DNA of 64,000 nucleotides from Armigeres subalbatus. Lineage: Eukaryota > Arthropoda > Insecta > Diptera > Culicidae. Shown here one piece after another: positions 53,618 through 64,000 of this stretch. The stretch covers positions 15,657,284-15,721,283 of the forward strand of contig NC_085139.1 of the NCBI RefSeq assembly GCF_024139115.2. The letters run 5' to 3'. The notes below the pieces were generated by a model. That model was given only the letters and a program-made list of their open reading frames with translations. It made no database searches and was not told the DNA's origin. How positions within the stretch are numbered: position 1 is the stretch's first letter; each line of letters starts with the position of its first letter. The translations under genes were made by a program, and so were the position numbers.

Positions 53618-54015
53618 CAGTCACTCTATAATTTCTAGACTTCATCCATGCGAATACATTTTTGCACCGTCTGTCCGTCTCTCTTCGACGTGCCTTTGCG
53701 CTGCTACCAAAGGAGAATTTCTGCCGTCGCCAAGCGATTATGATTTGCACTGTGAAAAAAAAAGTTACGGCTCAACTGTGTAAAATGATGGTTCTGAAAA
53801 GAACCCATTTGATTTTAAAAATACTTTTTTTTTCCAATCACAAGCAGCAATAAAACCAGAATAAGAATCTAGATAAAATTTCACTTTATTGCTACTGACG
53901 CCAGCGTCTGCCACTCGACGATTTACAGCTGTAATGCGATAGACGCCATACATGCGAATAAATTTTCGCAGCATCCCTCTCTGACGAGTGCTTACGCTGC
54001 TCCCGATGCTACCCG
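53618..54015. repeat. ~300-bp dispersed repeat, second copy
   Basis: Contains CATCCATGCGAATACATTTT, ATGATTTGCAC, GGTTCTGAAAAGAACC (53,790-53,805), CCAATCACAAGCAGC and TGCTACTGACGCCAGCG, then starts the unit again (CATACATGCGAATAAATTTT at about 53,948). The unit therefore repeats after about 300 bp. Its left edge abuts the CCCGGATAAAAA element. Confidence 0.7.
53790..53805 (-). other. Histone-type 3' stem-loop sequence
   Basis: Minus strand reads GGTTCTTTTCAGAACC, an exact match to the metazoan histone mRNA hairpin consensus GGYYCTTTTCAGRRCC (6-bp stem, TTTC loop). No histone coding sequence precedes it. Close versions sit at the same place in other copies of the repeat (46,236-46,251; 59,093-59,108; 63,874-63,889). 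Confidence 0.6.
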
Positions 54016-54024
54016 GTAAAAATC

Positions 54025-54210
54025 GTTTACTCATTAATGGGTACTTTTTCTCTGCTATCTCTTTCTCTCTGCTGAAAAATTCATCCATTTTGGAAGAATA
54101 AGTGGATTTACTCATTTAAATGAGTAGATCCACTTATTCTCCCAAAATGGGTAAATTTTTCAGCAGAGAGACAGAGATAGCAAAGAAAAAGTACCCATTA
54201 ATGAGTAAAC
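54025..54210. mobile_element. 186-bp palindromic MITE
   Basis: Arms 54,025-54,117 and 54,118-54,210 meet at CATTTAAATG with no spacer and match at 87 of 93 positions. The outer ends read GTTTACTCATTAATGGGTAC. Non-coding foldback that could extrude as a cruciform. Confidence 0.85.
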
Positions 54211-54255
54211 GTGTTTCTCCGTGTACGCGATTACGATTTTCACTTGGGCATTGAC

Positions 54256-55404
54256 CCTGGGGTGGCATTGTGCATCTCGATTCGAACGTAATTCTATCGA
54301 GTCGAACATGTTTGGCATTACGGGTTTCGATTCGATCTCGAAAACGACTCATCGTTCGAGTATGCTCGAGGAGGTATTAGAATAACGAGATGTTTTGGCA
54401 TTATGGAAACTCGATAGCACACTGAAAAACGACTCAAGTCGAATGAAAAACACTCGTCACCTTTATAGCTTTCGAATGTTGTTCGAGATTTCTTTCTTGC
54501 TGAAAGTTTTTAATTATATTTGTTATTATTTCTCTACGAAAAGAGAATAAATGTTTTATTATTGTCTCTTGAGGAAAAGAATGTCATTAGTATACCTACT
54601 TTTATAGTTTCAAGACAATATGCAATCTCTAATCATCCCGAAATCCGCGTAAAAACGACTTCAACTAAAATCGTTTTTTTTTTAGTTTTCACGTATTTTT
54701 TGACGATTTCGATAAATCGCGTGAAAAATCTACCAGCAAAATCTGCTTAAAAACGTGTATATTCCAAAATCTACGTAAAACAGATGAGATAATTAAAAAA
54801 AACGCGCATGAGATGACCCAAGTGCATCTAACTGAAACACATGGAAACATCAAAGTAATTTATTATCGAATCCTTCTTCAGCTTTAAATTATTTGGCTCA
54901 AAATTGGATCTGTGGCATAAACTCGAATAAACATAAAACTAATGTAACAATATTTTAATTTACAAAACATATCGTATCGGCAAATTGTTTAATCGGTTGC
55001 AACTACTCAATAAATAATATTGCTTTTTATAGTCATTGAGCACGATTTGCTTGTTTATCAAATAACTGCCAATTCATGCCCCGAAAGATTCCTTTTCAAC
55101 AGTCAACATGCTACACGCAGATGAAATTACTCTTATTCTCTTTGTTTACTCACATTTGCCATGCGCTGAAGGTTGTCTCTACAGCGGGCGGGATACTAAA
55201 CACGGAGACAGCTATCTCTTATTCTCTCTGTTTACATTTCGTTTGACAGAACATACTCGATTGAGCTAGTACAGCACCATTCGAAATCTTGTACTGCGAC
55301 TGAATGAAGTCGAACGAAATACATAATGCCGCATTTTTTTCGAAACGAATCCAAAAACTAACGAATCGAGTGATTCGATTCGAGATGCACAATGTCACCC
55401 CTGG
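54256..55404. mobile_element. TIR element with GGGGTG ends, non-autonomous
   Basis: The left end CTGGGGTGGCATTGTGCATC is matched in reverse complement at the right end (GATGCACAATGTCACCCCTG), and the inverted repeat continues into CTCGATTCGA. The interior has no transposase and many TCGA-rich subterminal phrases near both ends. No clear target duplication, so the superfamily is left open. Confidence 0.65.
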
Positions 55405-55688
55405 TTTTGCACGGAAGCACCAGCATCGAACGAACGAAAATCGAAGCCAGTGGGCAGATGCCAATGCTAGCGACTGCCGAAGGGGTGCAGCTTCGGTCTC
55501 CATTGCAATCGGATACTGGGAAGCCAAGGACCGGTTTTCATGACAGAATCGGTAAAACTGCCGGAATGAAGTACCAATAACCAAACATCATGGTACCGAA
55601 AGCCGGCGGTGGAAAGGGAGAGAAACATGAGTGGCGACGATGGGCTCAGGAAAACATCGTCAAGTCAAGGGTGACAAGCAACCGAAGG
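55405..55688. other. GC-richer unique DNA
   Basis: About 280 bp of unique, moderately GC-rich sequence with short frames and no recognised motif. Confidence 0.4.
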
Positions 55689-56672
55689 GGAAGGGTCGTT
55701 TGGCCGAAACACATTCGGCCGAAAGCCATTTGACCGAATGTCACTAAGCCGAACAAACCATTAAGCCGAAACCCATCTGGCCCCAAACCCAAAAGTCATT
55801 TGACCGACCGGTCATTTGGCCGAATACGACATTCTGCCGAATAGGTTATTCGGCCAAACAGATCATTTGCCTGAATAGGTCATTTGACCGAACATATCAT
55901 TTGACCGAGCAAGACATTTGGTCGATTAGGTCATTTGAGACGTCTCACTTCTTACTACTTATTTCCCACTTCTCACTGTGAAAAGTGAGTAGTGCGAAAT
56001 AAGAAACGAGACGTTTAGACTCACTTCTCACAGAGAGAAATTATGAGTGAGAAGCAAGACGTCTCAATTCTCACTTCCAATTTCTCACTTCTCACTGTAA
56101 AAAGTTGAGTAGTAAGACGTACCACTTCTCACTGTCAAAAGTAGTAGTGCGAAGTGAGAAATAGGACGTCTTACTTTTTACAGTGATCAGTGAGTAGTGA
56201 GACATCTCACTCCACACTACTCATTTTTCACTTCTCACTGTGAAATGTGAGTTGTGAAATGTCTCACTTCTCACTTCGCAATACTCACTTTTCACAGTGA
56301 GAAGTGAGATGTCTCACTTCTCACTCCTCATTTCTCATTTCTCACTGTGAAAAGTGAGTAGTGTGAAGAGAGTAGTGAGACGTCTCACTAATCACTTCGC
56401 GCTTCTCACTTTTTACAGTGAAAAGTGAGAATTAAGACATCTCACTTCTAACTCCTCATTTCTCACTTTTCACTGTGAAAAAGAGAAGTGAGTAGTGAGA
56501 CGTCCCTTCTCACTTTGCACTACTCTCTTTTCACAGTGAGAAGTGGGAAATAAGTAGTGACGTCTGACATTTCACACCTCATTTTTCACTCTTCGAGTGA
56601 CCTATTCAGCCAAATGTCCTGTTCGACCAAATGATCTGTTCGGCTATATGACCCTTTCGGCCAAATGACGTA
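55689..56672. mobile_element. GGCCGAA/GTGAG foldback element, copy E
   Basis: Starts GGAAGGGTCGTTTGGCCG exactly like copy C, continues with ~20-bp GGTCATTTGGCCGAAT phrases, has a long core of alternating GTGAGTAG and CTCACTTC blocks with GAGACGTCTC sites, and ends in GACCCTTTCGGCCAAATGACG. The distal right terminus is less well preserved than in copy C. Confidence 0.75.
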
Positions 56673-58018
56673 ATCCTGTGCTTCAATAACAGGACAGGGT
56701 CAGTAATGGCGCCGGCTACGTCCTTACGGTCATCTGGGAAGAAATGTAAATGTAACATGTGTTGGTATAGAGACCGACGAATCCTCTGTATCTTTGCGGT
56801 TGTTACGAGAAGAAGGATTAGGATTCACATTGATAAGAAAACATTGTGTTAAAATGTTGTTAAAATTAACATACATCAATTACAAGAGAAGTATTTTCAT
56901 AAAAGTGTTTATCAGAAGAAAACACCTAATGTACATCACAAAGTGGAAATTCTCGAAAATAAGGAGATAGCCAAGAGTTCTTTTTTAATTTTTTGATGAA
57001 ATTTGTTAGTAGCGGTCAGAATCACGACTACACGGCGAATCAGGTTCGGCGTCTATTTACTAGAGTTGAATTCACACAACCAAGCTTAGGAAAGAAGGGA
57101 ACAGCAGGTGGGGTGTTCGTTGGGGACCATAGATGGTACATTCGTAGAAATAGAATGAGAATGAGGTAGCATACGTAACAACACGGCTACAGGGCGTCCA
57201 ATCTTCTATCCCTGTGCATTTCGATGCTGCTACTTCTGCTGGGCATTTACTGGAGCAGCAGAGCTGGCAACTGGAGGGACGCCACGGCTTGTACTTTGAA
57301 TCAGGCGGCTTTTCAGGGTTTTGTCGTTTGACCCGGGGATTCCGCAGGAAAACGTCCCACGTTCTCGTATACGGGGTTGTACCATATTCGATATTAGGCA
57401 TTAGAGATCGGGGACGAGCCAACAGGTCCTCCCTAGGCTCTCACCTCCTGAGCTGCTGATACAACTCACTCGTCACGTGTGAACCGACGATAATTTACGG
57501 GGTCGTCGGACAGTCGGACACCAGCACGGGGCTCGCCAACCTTTCCTTACCAATGTTCTGGGCAACTCGACAGCGGTTCCCGGGTTCCTTTTAACTGTTC
57601 AGACAGCTGAGATTGTTCCTTCCGCCGGTACCTTCCGCGCCAATGGTACAGGCTTGATGAACATCCGAAGCTTCACACTCCACGTGGTTAACTTCCGCCG
57701 CCAACGTTCATTCGAATTTCTGTACTCGTCTGCAACGTTTCATCAGGCCACCTGGCCAATCTTTCACCATTTTTCGGGACTTGTGGATTCTTTCAAAGGA
57801 AGCACAACTTTTACTTTGGCTCCGTAACGTCCGTCCAACTTTGATGATCAATTTCAACTACTCTTTTCCTTTTTGTTCTCTTTCCTCCCCTCTCGTCCCT
57901 CTCACTCTCCATTGAATCCGGAATCAGTCTTGCCACTTTTGCAGAGTGCAAATCTCTTTTTGGTAGCACAGTGAAAGCATTGTTCTACGAGGGGTACATC
58001 AGCTATTCACTTCCAGTT
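56673..58018. other. Unrecognised DNA, partly GC-richer
   Basis: About 1.3 kb. 57,190-57,780 is GC-richer and carries a minus-strand frame (57,072-57,422) with several Cys residues, perhaps a decayed retroelement gag or leader, but no motif allows a call. Confidence 0.45.
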
Positions 58019-58027
58019 GTTCTATAG

Positions 58028-58258
58028 CCTCGGGGTCTTCCTTGGCCGTGTGGAAGATGCGCGACTAAAAAGCAAATCTATGTGACGGAATGGATTTTTT
58101 TTTGACTCCACGGGGCGTAAAAGTATCATCGTGTTAGCCTCACAATTTAGGAATGCAAAATGGTAACTTGGCTCAGAAACTTCGCAGTTAATAACAGTTA
58201 AGCTGCGAAGCGGCAATGTCCCAGTGGGGGATGTAATGCCAATAAGAAGAAGAAGAAT
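58028..58258 (+). mobile_element. Diverged Feilai SINE
   Basis: Retains the head GGGGTCTTCCTTGGCCGTGT, body ATCATCGTGTTAGCCTCA and tail TGTAATGCCAATAAGAAGAA, with an internal deletion around the B box. Direct repeats GTTCTATAG at 58,019-58,027 and 58,261-58,269 are the likely target duplication. Confidence 0.85.
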
Positions 58259-58939
58259 TAGTTCTATAGTTTCTTTGTCTGGGCACAGTTATCAAATGTT
58301 AATTGTAGAGGATGTCCGTTCAGCCATGGACAGGAATCAATGTGATTGTACAATCGTGTGAAGTTATCTTCATCCATTTCAATGTTGAATTTTCTATTGT
58401 AATAATCTCCGTCAATAAATCACATACACTGACATATCAGGCTATGTTAGTCATAATTATAGGATGTAAATGTGAAAATTAATTTGTTTTATTCACGGTA
58501 GACATCAATACAGATTGCATAAAAACAAAACATACAAACATAACTTTGAAGTGCTAATATATAATTCATTTCAAGGGCATGGCTGAATTCCAGTAGGAGC
58601 GTAAGTCCATGAAACAGAAGAGCTGAATACATTACAGTAATTATAAACATTGTCTTGACAAAACTAATGTATGTGTGGTTCGCCGAAATACAAAAATGAA
58701 TCATACGAAAAGGGGTGGGACGTTGCCAATTTCAGTTTGAGAACCCCTATCCAATGTTATTTTCAATTCCGCATTTTCGTCGTGATTCGAAGGTGATGAG
58801 TCATAAAGTACACCAGCTCCAAGTGAACGAGAATAAGGACGTAGCTTCACCCAAAACAGACTTTTCAGGGCCACAGACGCGCTCACAGGAGAGAGTGGTT
58901 TTCGTATCACGCACGCAGAATATAATAATTTCTAAATAA
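58259..58939. other. AT-rich DNA, nothing recognised
   Basis: About 680 bp with short frames lacking motifs. Confidence 0.5.
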
Positions 58940-59330
58940 AATTCCTCATCACTGCTACCTACTGACTCTAATATCAGCCACTCGATGAGCGCTTTCACTG
59001 CTACCAACTCAATCTGCTGTCTGCTGCCAACTGGTTTTTATTTGCACTTTAATGAAAATTTTACGGTTCTACTTTTTCTCGTGTGAATTGGTGGATCTGA
59101 AAAGAATCGTTTTTCAATCCACGATGCGCCTTTCCAATCATTCATAGCAACTAAACATTAATCCGAAACTTCCGTAAAAAAATCACTTGGCAGCTGTTGC
59201 TGCCTGACAGTCACGAGTCACCACTGTTTAGTAAACATTTTCAGTAGCCCTAGGAAAGCAACTGACGCAATCATAAAATTCTGGTCCGGAAAAAATCGAT
59301 TTTCTTTTCCCATTGCGATGCACATACGGG
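58940..59330. repeat. ~300-bp dispersed repeat, third copy (diverged)
   Basis: Contains AGCCACTCGATGAGCGC, TTTGCACTTTAATGAAAA, GGATCTGAAAAGAATC and CCTTTCCAATCATTCATAGC in the family order. The hairpin segment has lost perfect pairing. Confidence 0.6.
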
Positions 59331-61228
59331 ATTGATTGGTTTACCGATTTTAAACAGTACCTGGCGAAATTCAATTTTTTAATAGATTTTTAATTAAATC
59401 CATTATTTTTAATAGTTGGTAAACTTCTTAAAGAGTTCGTCTATCGATTGATACTAACATCTTCAAAATCTGTTGAAAAATGGCTGTGATATTGGCCCAT
59501 CGGTAAACGTCCAAATTTGAATCTGCAGAATGACCCTCTATCAGAGTTTGCAGAAATCGCTCTCAATTGATAACGAACAACGATAAAAGTAAAGCAAAAA
59601 CTGTTCCGAATCATAACAAGCCACTATAAATAATGTAACAAACTTGTATACAAGTGCGAAAAAAACAGAATCGGATAGACAGCCCCCATAGAGAAGTGAT
59701 GATTCTCGCTTTGTTCACGCTGATTTTGTGTTAGTGATCGCACAGCTTTGTAAAACAAGTTGAAATGCGTCATCAGAACCAGTGCTCCCCGCGTTTGGAG
59801 CTTTTAAAAAAGATATCATGATGTATAGCCTCCCGAATCAGTACTTTATCATCACAGCGTGTGATACGCATATACGAATGTATACAGAGATGATAAGTGA
59901 GAGACTTTTCCATTCTCTTTTGGATTCAATTCTTGCCCCCTACCTTCCAGAAGGACATAATCCTACGTCAAAACGCCCTATTTCCGAAATACAGGAAAAT
60001 CGAAATTAATTCAGCCCATTTTAATAAGTTTTTAGTTTTTTATTTTAGTAATTCATTAAGAATCCTCATGAAGTTCGAAGCACATGTTGTTTTTTTTTCT
60101 TTATACCATTAAATATTGAAATTCGATTGACTTTCTTTAAGCCCGGGAACGTCAAGACACGCAGATGCAAATACTTTATTGCATTATAGGTACATTACCA
60201 TTTTCCATCTTAATAGAACAAGAATCATCTCACAGACTCATCAATTTCCGACGTATGTATGATATCTGTTCCTATTATTCTTTGATGTACGACGCATTAC
60301 CCTTCTGCATTTTCACCCATCCATCTTCATTTCCACCAATTTCTGTCACCTGCTCCAGACTGTCGTTCGGGAACAAACGAACGCCACCTGAGCTTTATGC
60401 CGTACCCAACTCAACTGAACGGCAAGAAATAGTGCTCCGAAATTGATTTCCTGACGGCAAGCGTGCCGTGCAGTGCTTTGCCAACTGGAGAGCGCCAGAT
60501 CCCGTAGGTATCGAGGTAGTGACTATTTCGATCCCTCATCCCCCGCTCACTTATCCAGGCAACGAACCATATATCTTGTTGCACCCACGTCGTTCTTCAA
60601 GTTCGCATCAAAAAGAAGCTGTACCCTTCCTCCCCATCTTCGACAACAGTTCGTCGTCCGGTAGGGAGGGGGCGGAAGTAAGCAAGTGAAGGCAACAAAG
60701 AAAAACTCTCGGAAATATATTTCACAATACTAAGTCGACTGATGAAAATTTATATGCACTCATAAAATAAATCGCCGAGAATTTGAAGGCAATCTAAACT
60801 CCGGGCGAAGATGGATCCCCCGGCAGCAGGCGACATAACAGAGAAAGTTTTCTCTTTTCGTTCCTATTTTCGACACAATTCGCTTGATTTAGAAATATGG
60901 AATCACCTCGAATGGTTGCTCCCGGATTGTTTGTTAGGCGGAAGTGGAAAGGCAACAGTTGGAAGGTAGGACATGATGCTCAATTAACAAGCATGATTTG
61001 TATAGAGAAATCCTGGCACTCGAATCAGTGGTTCTTGAGTTTAAGATGAATGTTCTTCTACTTACCGATTGGACTTCTTGATCCACTTTTTAGAGTGCGT
61101 GTTTTCATGGCGAAATGCACCAAACATAGCTTGTAAAAAAAACTTTCACTATGATCGTGTCCATCGAATAAATTGAATAAACTGTGATAAATTGGGACTT
61201 TATTTTCATTCTATTTATCGATCGTCAT
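59331..61228. other. Unrecognised DNA
   Basis: About 1.9 kb. 60,140-60,830 is somewhat GC-richer with two overlapping plus-strand frames lacking domains. The rest is AT-rich. No RNA gene or repeat family named. Confidence 0.5.
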
Positions 61229-61392
61229 GGGGGTCATGCGGTAAAATTACGAAGCTACAAAACAAGACCTTGCTTGACGTGGCTTAGTTCGATTCTCGGT
61301 CCGATTTAGTGAATTTTCAGTTTGAAAATATTTCCTCGACTTCCCTTATCATTAAGGTATCGTCGTGTGAACTTCATGATATACCAATCTTC
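61229..61392 (+). mobile_element. Feilai SINE head fragment, old
   Basis: GGGGGTCATGCGGTAAAATT, GTTCGATTCTCGGTCCG and CTCGACTTCCCTTATCATTA follow the 5' half of Feilai with many changes. The sequence ends in TCATGATATACCAA without the 3' body or AAG tail. Confidence 0.65.
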
Positions 61393-62110
61393 TCTCCGAA
61401 ATTAATTCGGAAACTGTTCAAAAAGACCAATGTTGTAAATAAGGGATTAATTTGCTTCTATTGAAGCCATAGAATATCGACTAATAGTATAACCATTTCA
61501 AATTAACTTTTGAAAACTTTGTAAACATTTTAATAAAAAAAATTTGCTGACAGACAAGACTATGGTGGCAGTCAGGAAGGAGCATTTCGAAGATTTATTG
61601 AACGGTGTTTTAGGGAGCAGGATGTACATTGTACATAGTCGGCGACGGTCAAGCTGCTTAGGCTAAATGATAACAAAATTCCAATCATTTAGTTTAAGTT
61701 ACTGCAACTGGCGCTCTAACTCCGTTATTAGTTGAATTCTAATAACGAACCACCAGGCAAAGTTGTAGAAAAACCTTCGCACTAGAAGTCCACCATACAA
61801 CATGATTTGAAATTAAGCTTCTGGAATGTGTTATTGACAAACTACTAAATGATCGAACGCAAATTACTGAATGATCGTTAACATCCTAGAATATAGGTAT
61901 ATATAAGTAAATGATATAAGTTTGTACAGACGTTGGGAGAGACAATGCCAAGAAATTTACGTCAATCCGTGCTCCTTAGTGTTGCTTCTTCTTGGGGTGA
62001 GACAAGGTATAAGACTTGCTCTGGCTAATAAGCCTATAGGTTTAAGCTTCTCTCGCTCTCTGAAACGAGAAAGAAAAAAAGAAAAAAAAGTAGAAGGTTG
62101 TGTCCGAGAC
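61393..62110. other. AT-rich DNA with a possible LINE scrap
   Basis: Near 61,575 a plus-strand reading gives RKEHFEDLLNG, like the block before the reverse transcriptase in RTE-type LINEs, but it decays within about 50 codons. Otherwise unrecognised. The ~50-nt phrase at 62,089-62,140 repeats that at 45,891-45,940. Confidence 0.4.
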
Positions 62111-62117
62111 ACGACCG

Positions 62118-63567
62118 CTAATTGGACGTAGGATTACGTGAAGTGTAAAAGATTTTATTTTGAAATTTTGAATATGGTCCCTGGCGTTGATATTGCGGTA
62201 TTGCGGACTGCGCCCTTGTTATGTTGGCAGTGCCCATACATTTAAAGGTATTGTTTAATCCTTCCGATACCCGCAGCCGCATGATTTTCATGGGCATATA
62301 CAAAATATGCTCCGGTTTTGCGCCCCGTCGATCCCGCACCTCGCTAGTAGCCATCATGAACGCTGTCACATGGAAGAAAGTTCGGTTCGGAAGTCCTGAC
62401 TTCCGAATTCTAAGTTGGTGCTACACCGACAATATCGGGGAAAGACAGCTCCTCAGCAAACATCATAGATAATGGAAAGCGGTTTCTGATTTTGTGCCGG
62501 TGCAAGTTCCAGACACTTGTCTTCATTCCACATGAGTGTATGTTGTTGTCCAATCATCATTTCTACCTCGTTCATCTCGTCGACGACTTTAAGGAATACT
62601 GCCATACGTTCCTCCGAGAAATACGTCTGCTCTGTTTGTCCGATCGCAGCCAAGTTTTCTTCATTGAAAACAATTCCATTCCGCCTGTAGAGCGGTGTTG
62701 TAACCAGATAGCTCAGCCATGCTTTAACGGTACCTTTCTTCACGTAGCCGGACAAGTAACTTGATTTGTGTATAAAGTGTTTCTTGATGCACACGTTGAT
62801 AGCATAGTCGTCATCCAGTTGGCGGGGAAGTTCGCCTACCATCTGGGCTACGTCGACTGGAATGTTGATAATTTCGCCGATAACTGCCAAACTACCTGTT
62901 GCATGTTAATGAAAATAGATTAGGAAAATCATATATTTATTTGTTGTAATACATTTTTAAGTTAAAATAACTTTTCCACAAACCTGCAGTATGCCGCAAA
63001 CGACAAAACTGCATGAAATTGATTCTGGGAGACACCAAACTTGTGGTAAGTGGGTCCAGCGGAGACAAATTGGACGGAAACTTGGGATATGTAAGGCCCC
63101 TCGATTGCGACAATGTGGGGATTGATCCGCGGTTCAGGCTTGTTCGACACGTAGCACACGCCGAAAATCCTTCCACCGTTTCGAAATAATTTGTCGCCAG
63201 TAACACGGCAGCATTTGAGTTGGAGATTGGTTTCAAATCATTTCTGAACCAGATTCCAGCACACACATCACATGCGCAACCGAAATCGTTTTCCACGAAT
63301 GGTTTCTGGAACTCCCGATCAGCCCGATCGAAATTGGGTTTGTCTTGTGTTAAAAGCGAAGAAAATATGTTCGTCACCACGCTCATCATCGACATCTGCT
63401 CTTGCGGACTGTATCACAACATTTTCACCGGCGTCAGAATCTTCATGATCAGAGTTAACGACTGTATCAGCACGGATTAAGTTGAATTCTATTGGAGGAA
63501 TTTGAAACACGTGAACATTAATCCTTATTGACAGACAGATATACATAATTGATAGATGCATTCGCAT
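62118..63567 (-). mobile_element. Helitron coding fragment
   Basis: Minus-strand coding relic of the N-terminal part of an insect Helitron Rep-helicase protein. In order it has an acidic stretch (63,319-63,567, another frame), Cys pairs, SPLDPLTTSLVSPRINFMQF, LPRQLDDDYAINV, SSYLSGYVKKGTVKAWLSYL, and a further piece RRGAKPEHILYM...MRLRVSEGLNN at 62,118-62,369 in a different frame. The Rep HUH nuclease and helicase motifs that should follow are missing, as are recognisable Helitron ends. Assigned from memory of the family layout. Confidence 0.65.
62453..63395 (-). pseudogene. Helitron N-terminal ORF with an apparent intron
   Basis: Two open segments, 63,395-62,984 and 62,895-62,453, join in one frame if 62,983-62,896 is removed. 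That 88-bp AT-rich stretch begins GTTTGT and ends AACAG with an upstream TTAAC-type branch sequence, and the junction reads RLRHTAG then SLAVIGEI across a phase-1 codon. Segment 1 has CDVC at residues 42-45 and CATC at 80-83, which could form a zinc-binding site. The frame stops at 62,453 inside what should be continuous coding DNA, so the gene is broken. The true start is uncertain, because the acidic upstream part lies in another frame. Confidence 0.6.
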
Positions 63568-63779
63568 TTAAAATGACTGTACCAAGTACAATAAGACATG
63601 TAAAAACATAAAAGATTAAATGAAAAATTATGGTAAAGCGCACTATGAACAACAATAGCATAATAGTATAAAATTCAAGTAGCATGTGTTTAGGATATGT
63701 TTATACAAAACACACTATCTCAGCTCAAACTTCTCCCATGTAATATGATGGTTATGATAATAACCAATTTGTTTTTCAC
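63568..63779. other. AT-rich DNA, nothing recognised
   Basis: About 210 bp between the Helitron fragment and the last dispersed repeat copy. Confidence 0.5.
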
Positions 63780-64000
63780 AATACGCCTATCTAATCACAA
63801 GCAGCAACACAGCTTATGATTTGCACTTTGAAAAATATTTGTCTCGGCTCAATCTTCTCTCGTGTAAAATTATGATTCTGAAAAGAACCCATTTGTTTTC
63901 AGTAATGCACCTTCCCAATCACAAGTAGCGACAAAACCGAGCAGAATCTAGAGAAAATTTCATTTCATTGCTACTGACCCCAATGTCAGCCACTCGATAA
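63780..64000. repeat. ~300-bp dispersed repeat, fourth copy (cut by window end)
   Basis: Shows ATGATTTGCACTTTG, GATTCTGAAAAGAACC (63,874-63,889), TTCCCAATCACAAGTAGC and TTGCTACTGACCCCAATG in family order and runs off the window. Confidence 0.7.

Noticed and set aside
57072..57422. Cys-containing 116-codon minus-strand frame as a zinc protein
   Set aside because: Cysteine spacing fits no zinc-knuckle pattern I know, and no splice or domain support.
46236..63889. Histone genes
   Set aside because: Only the 3' hairpin-like sequence is present. No histone-fold coding sequence occurs on either side in any copy.

Overview
The window looks like mosquito nuclear DNA of the genus Aedes. The evidence is at least seven copies or fragments of a tRNA-headed, (AAG)n-tailed SINE that I recognise as the Aedes Feilai family, plus R1-like, RTE/CR1-like, LOA-like, BEL/Pao and Helitron remnants, many foldback/MITE elements, short AT-rich introns and an AT-rich background. 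There is no bacterial-style gene organisation. Most of the sequence is repeat-derived. The one host-like protein gene I can support is a small four-exon gene on the minus strand at 52,232-52,963.

Layout. 1-3,008: 23-bp satellite block 1, ending in a 10/11-bp microsatellite fused to a broken Feilai. 3,961-5,442: a non-autonomous hAT element with an 8-bp target duplication and a nested Feilai. 5,443-10,300: AT-rich DNA, a GC-richer unique island (7.05-8.5 kb) and a GGCCGAA/GTGAG repeat. 10,313-13,419: satellite block 2. 13.4-16.7 kb: unique DNA, a GC-rich island, a truncated Feilai, a candidate recursive splice site at 16,017/16,018 and a foldback MITE. 16.72-19.97 kb: an internally deleted, frameshifted R1-like LINE. 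20.8-22.3 kb: a candidate terminal-inverted-repeat element holding a tRNA-like sequence. 23,125-24,840: a short non-coding LTR element. 25-30.8 kb: mostly unrecognised DNA with a LINE endonuclease scrap and a GC-rich island. 32,075-38,954: satellite block 3, flanked on both sides by related repeats. 39.4-42.2 kb: GGCCGAA/GTGAG repeats around a BEL/Pao pol remnant. 42.3-44.5 kb: two GC-rich unique islands. 46.5-53.6 kb: a candidate DNA element containing the four-exon gene and a recently inserted, gag/pol-less LTR element (47,796-51,971, near-identical 269-bp LTRs, 5-bp target duplication, PBS and PPT). 54-56.7 kb: a near-perfect 186-bp palindrome, another TIR element and a further GGCCGAA repeat. 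57-64 kb: unrecognised DNA, diverged SINEs and a Helitron coding fragment with an apparent spliceosomal intron.

How it fits together. Three 23-bp satellite blocks in the same orientation make up about 13 kb, roughly a fifth of the window. The very long minus-strand reading frames across them follow from a 23-bp unit without stop codons in any minus-strand frame, and should not be read as genes without transcript or peptide evidence. The GC-richer unique islands and the candidate ratchet site would be compatible with a long intron or regulatory domain of a gene lying outside the window, but that is inference. No homology search or transcript data were available, so family names rest on motif and sequence recognition.
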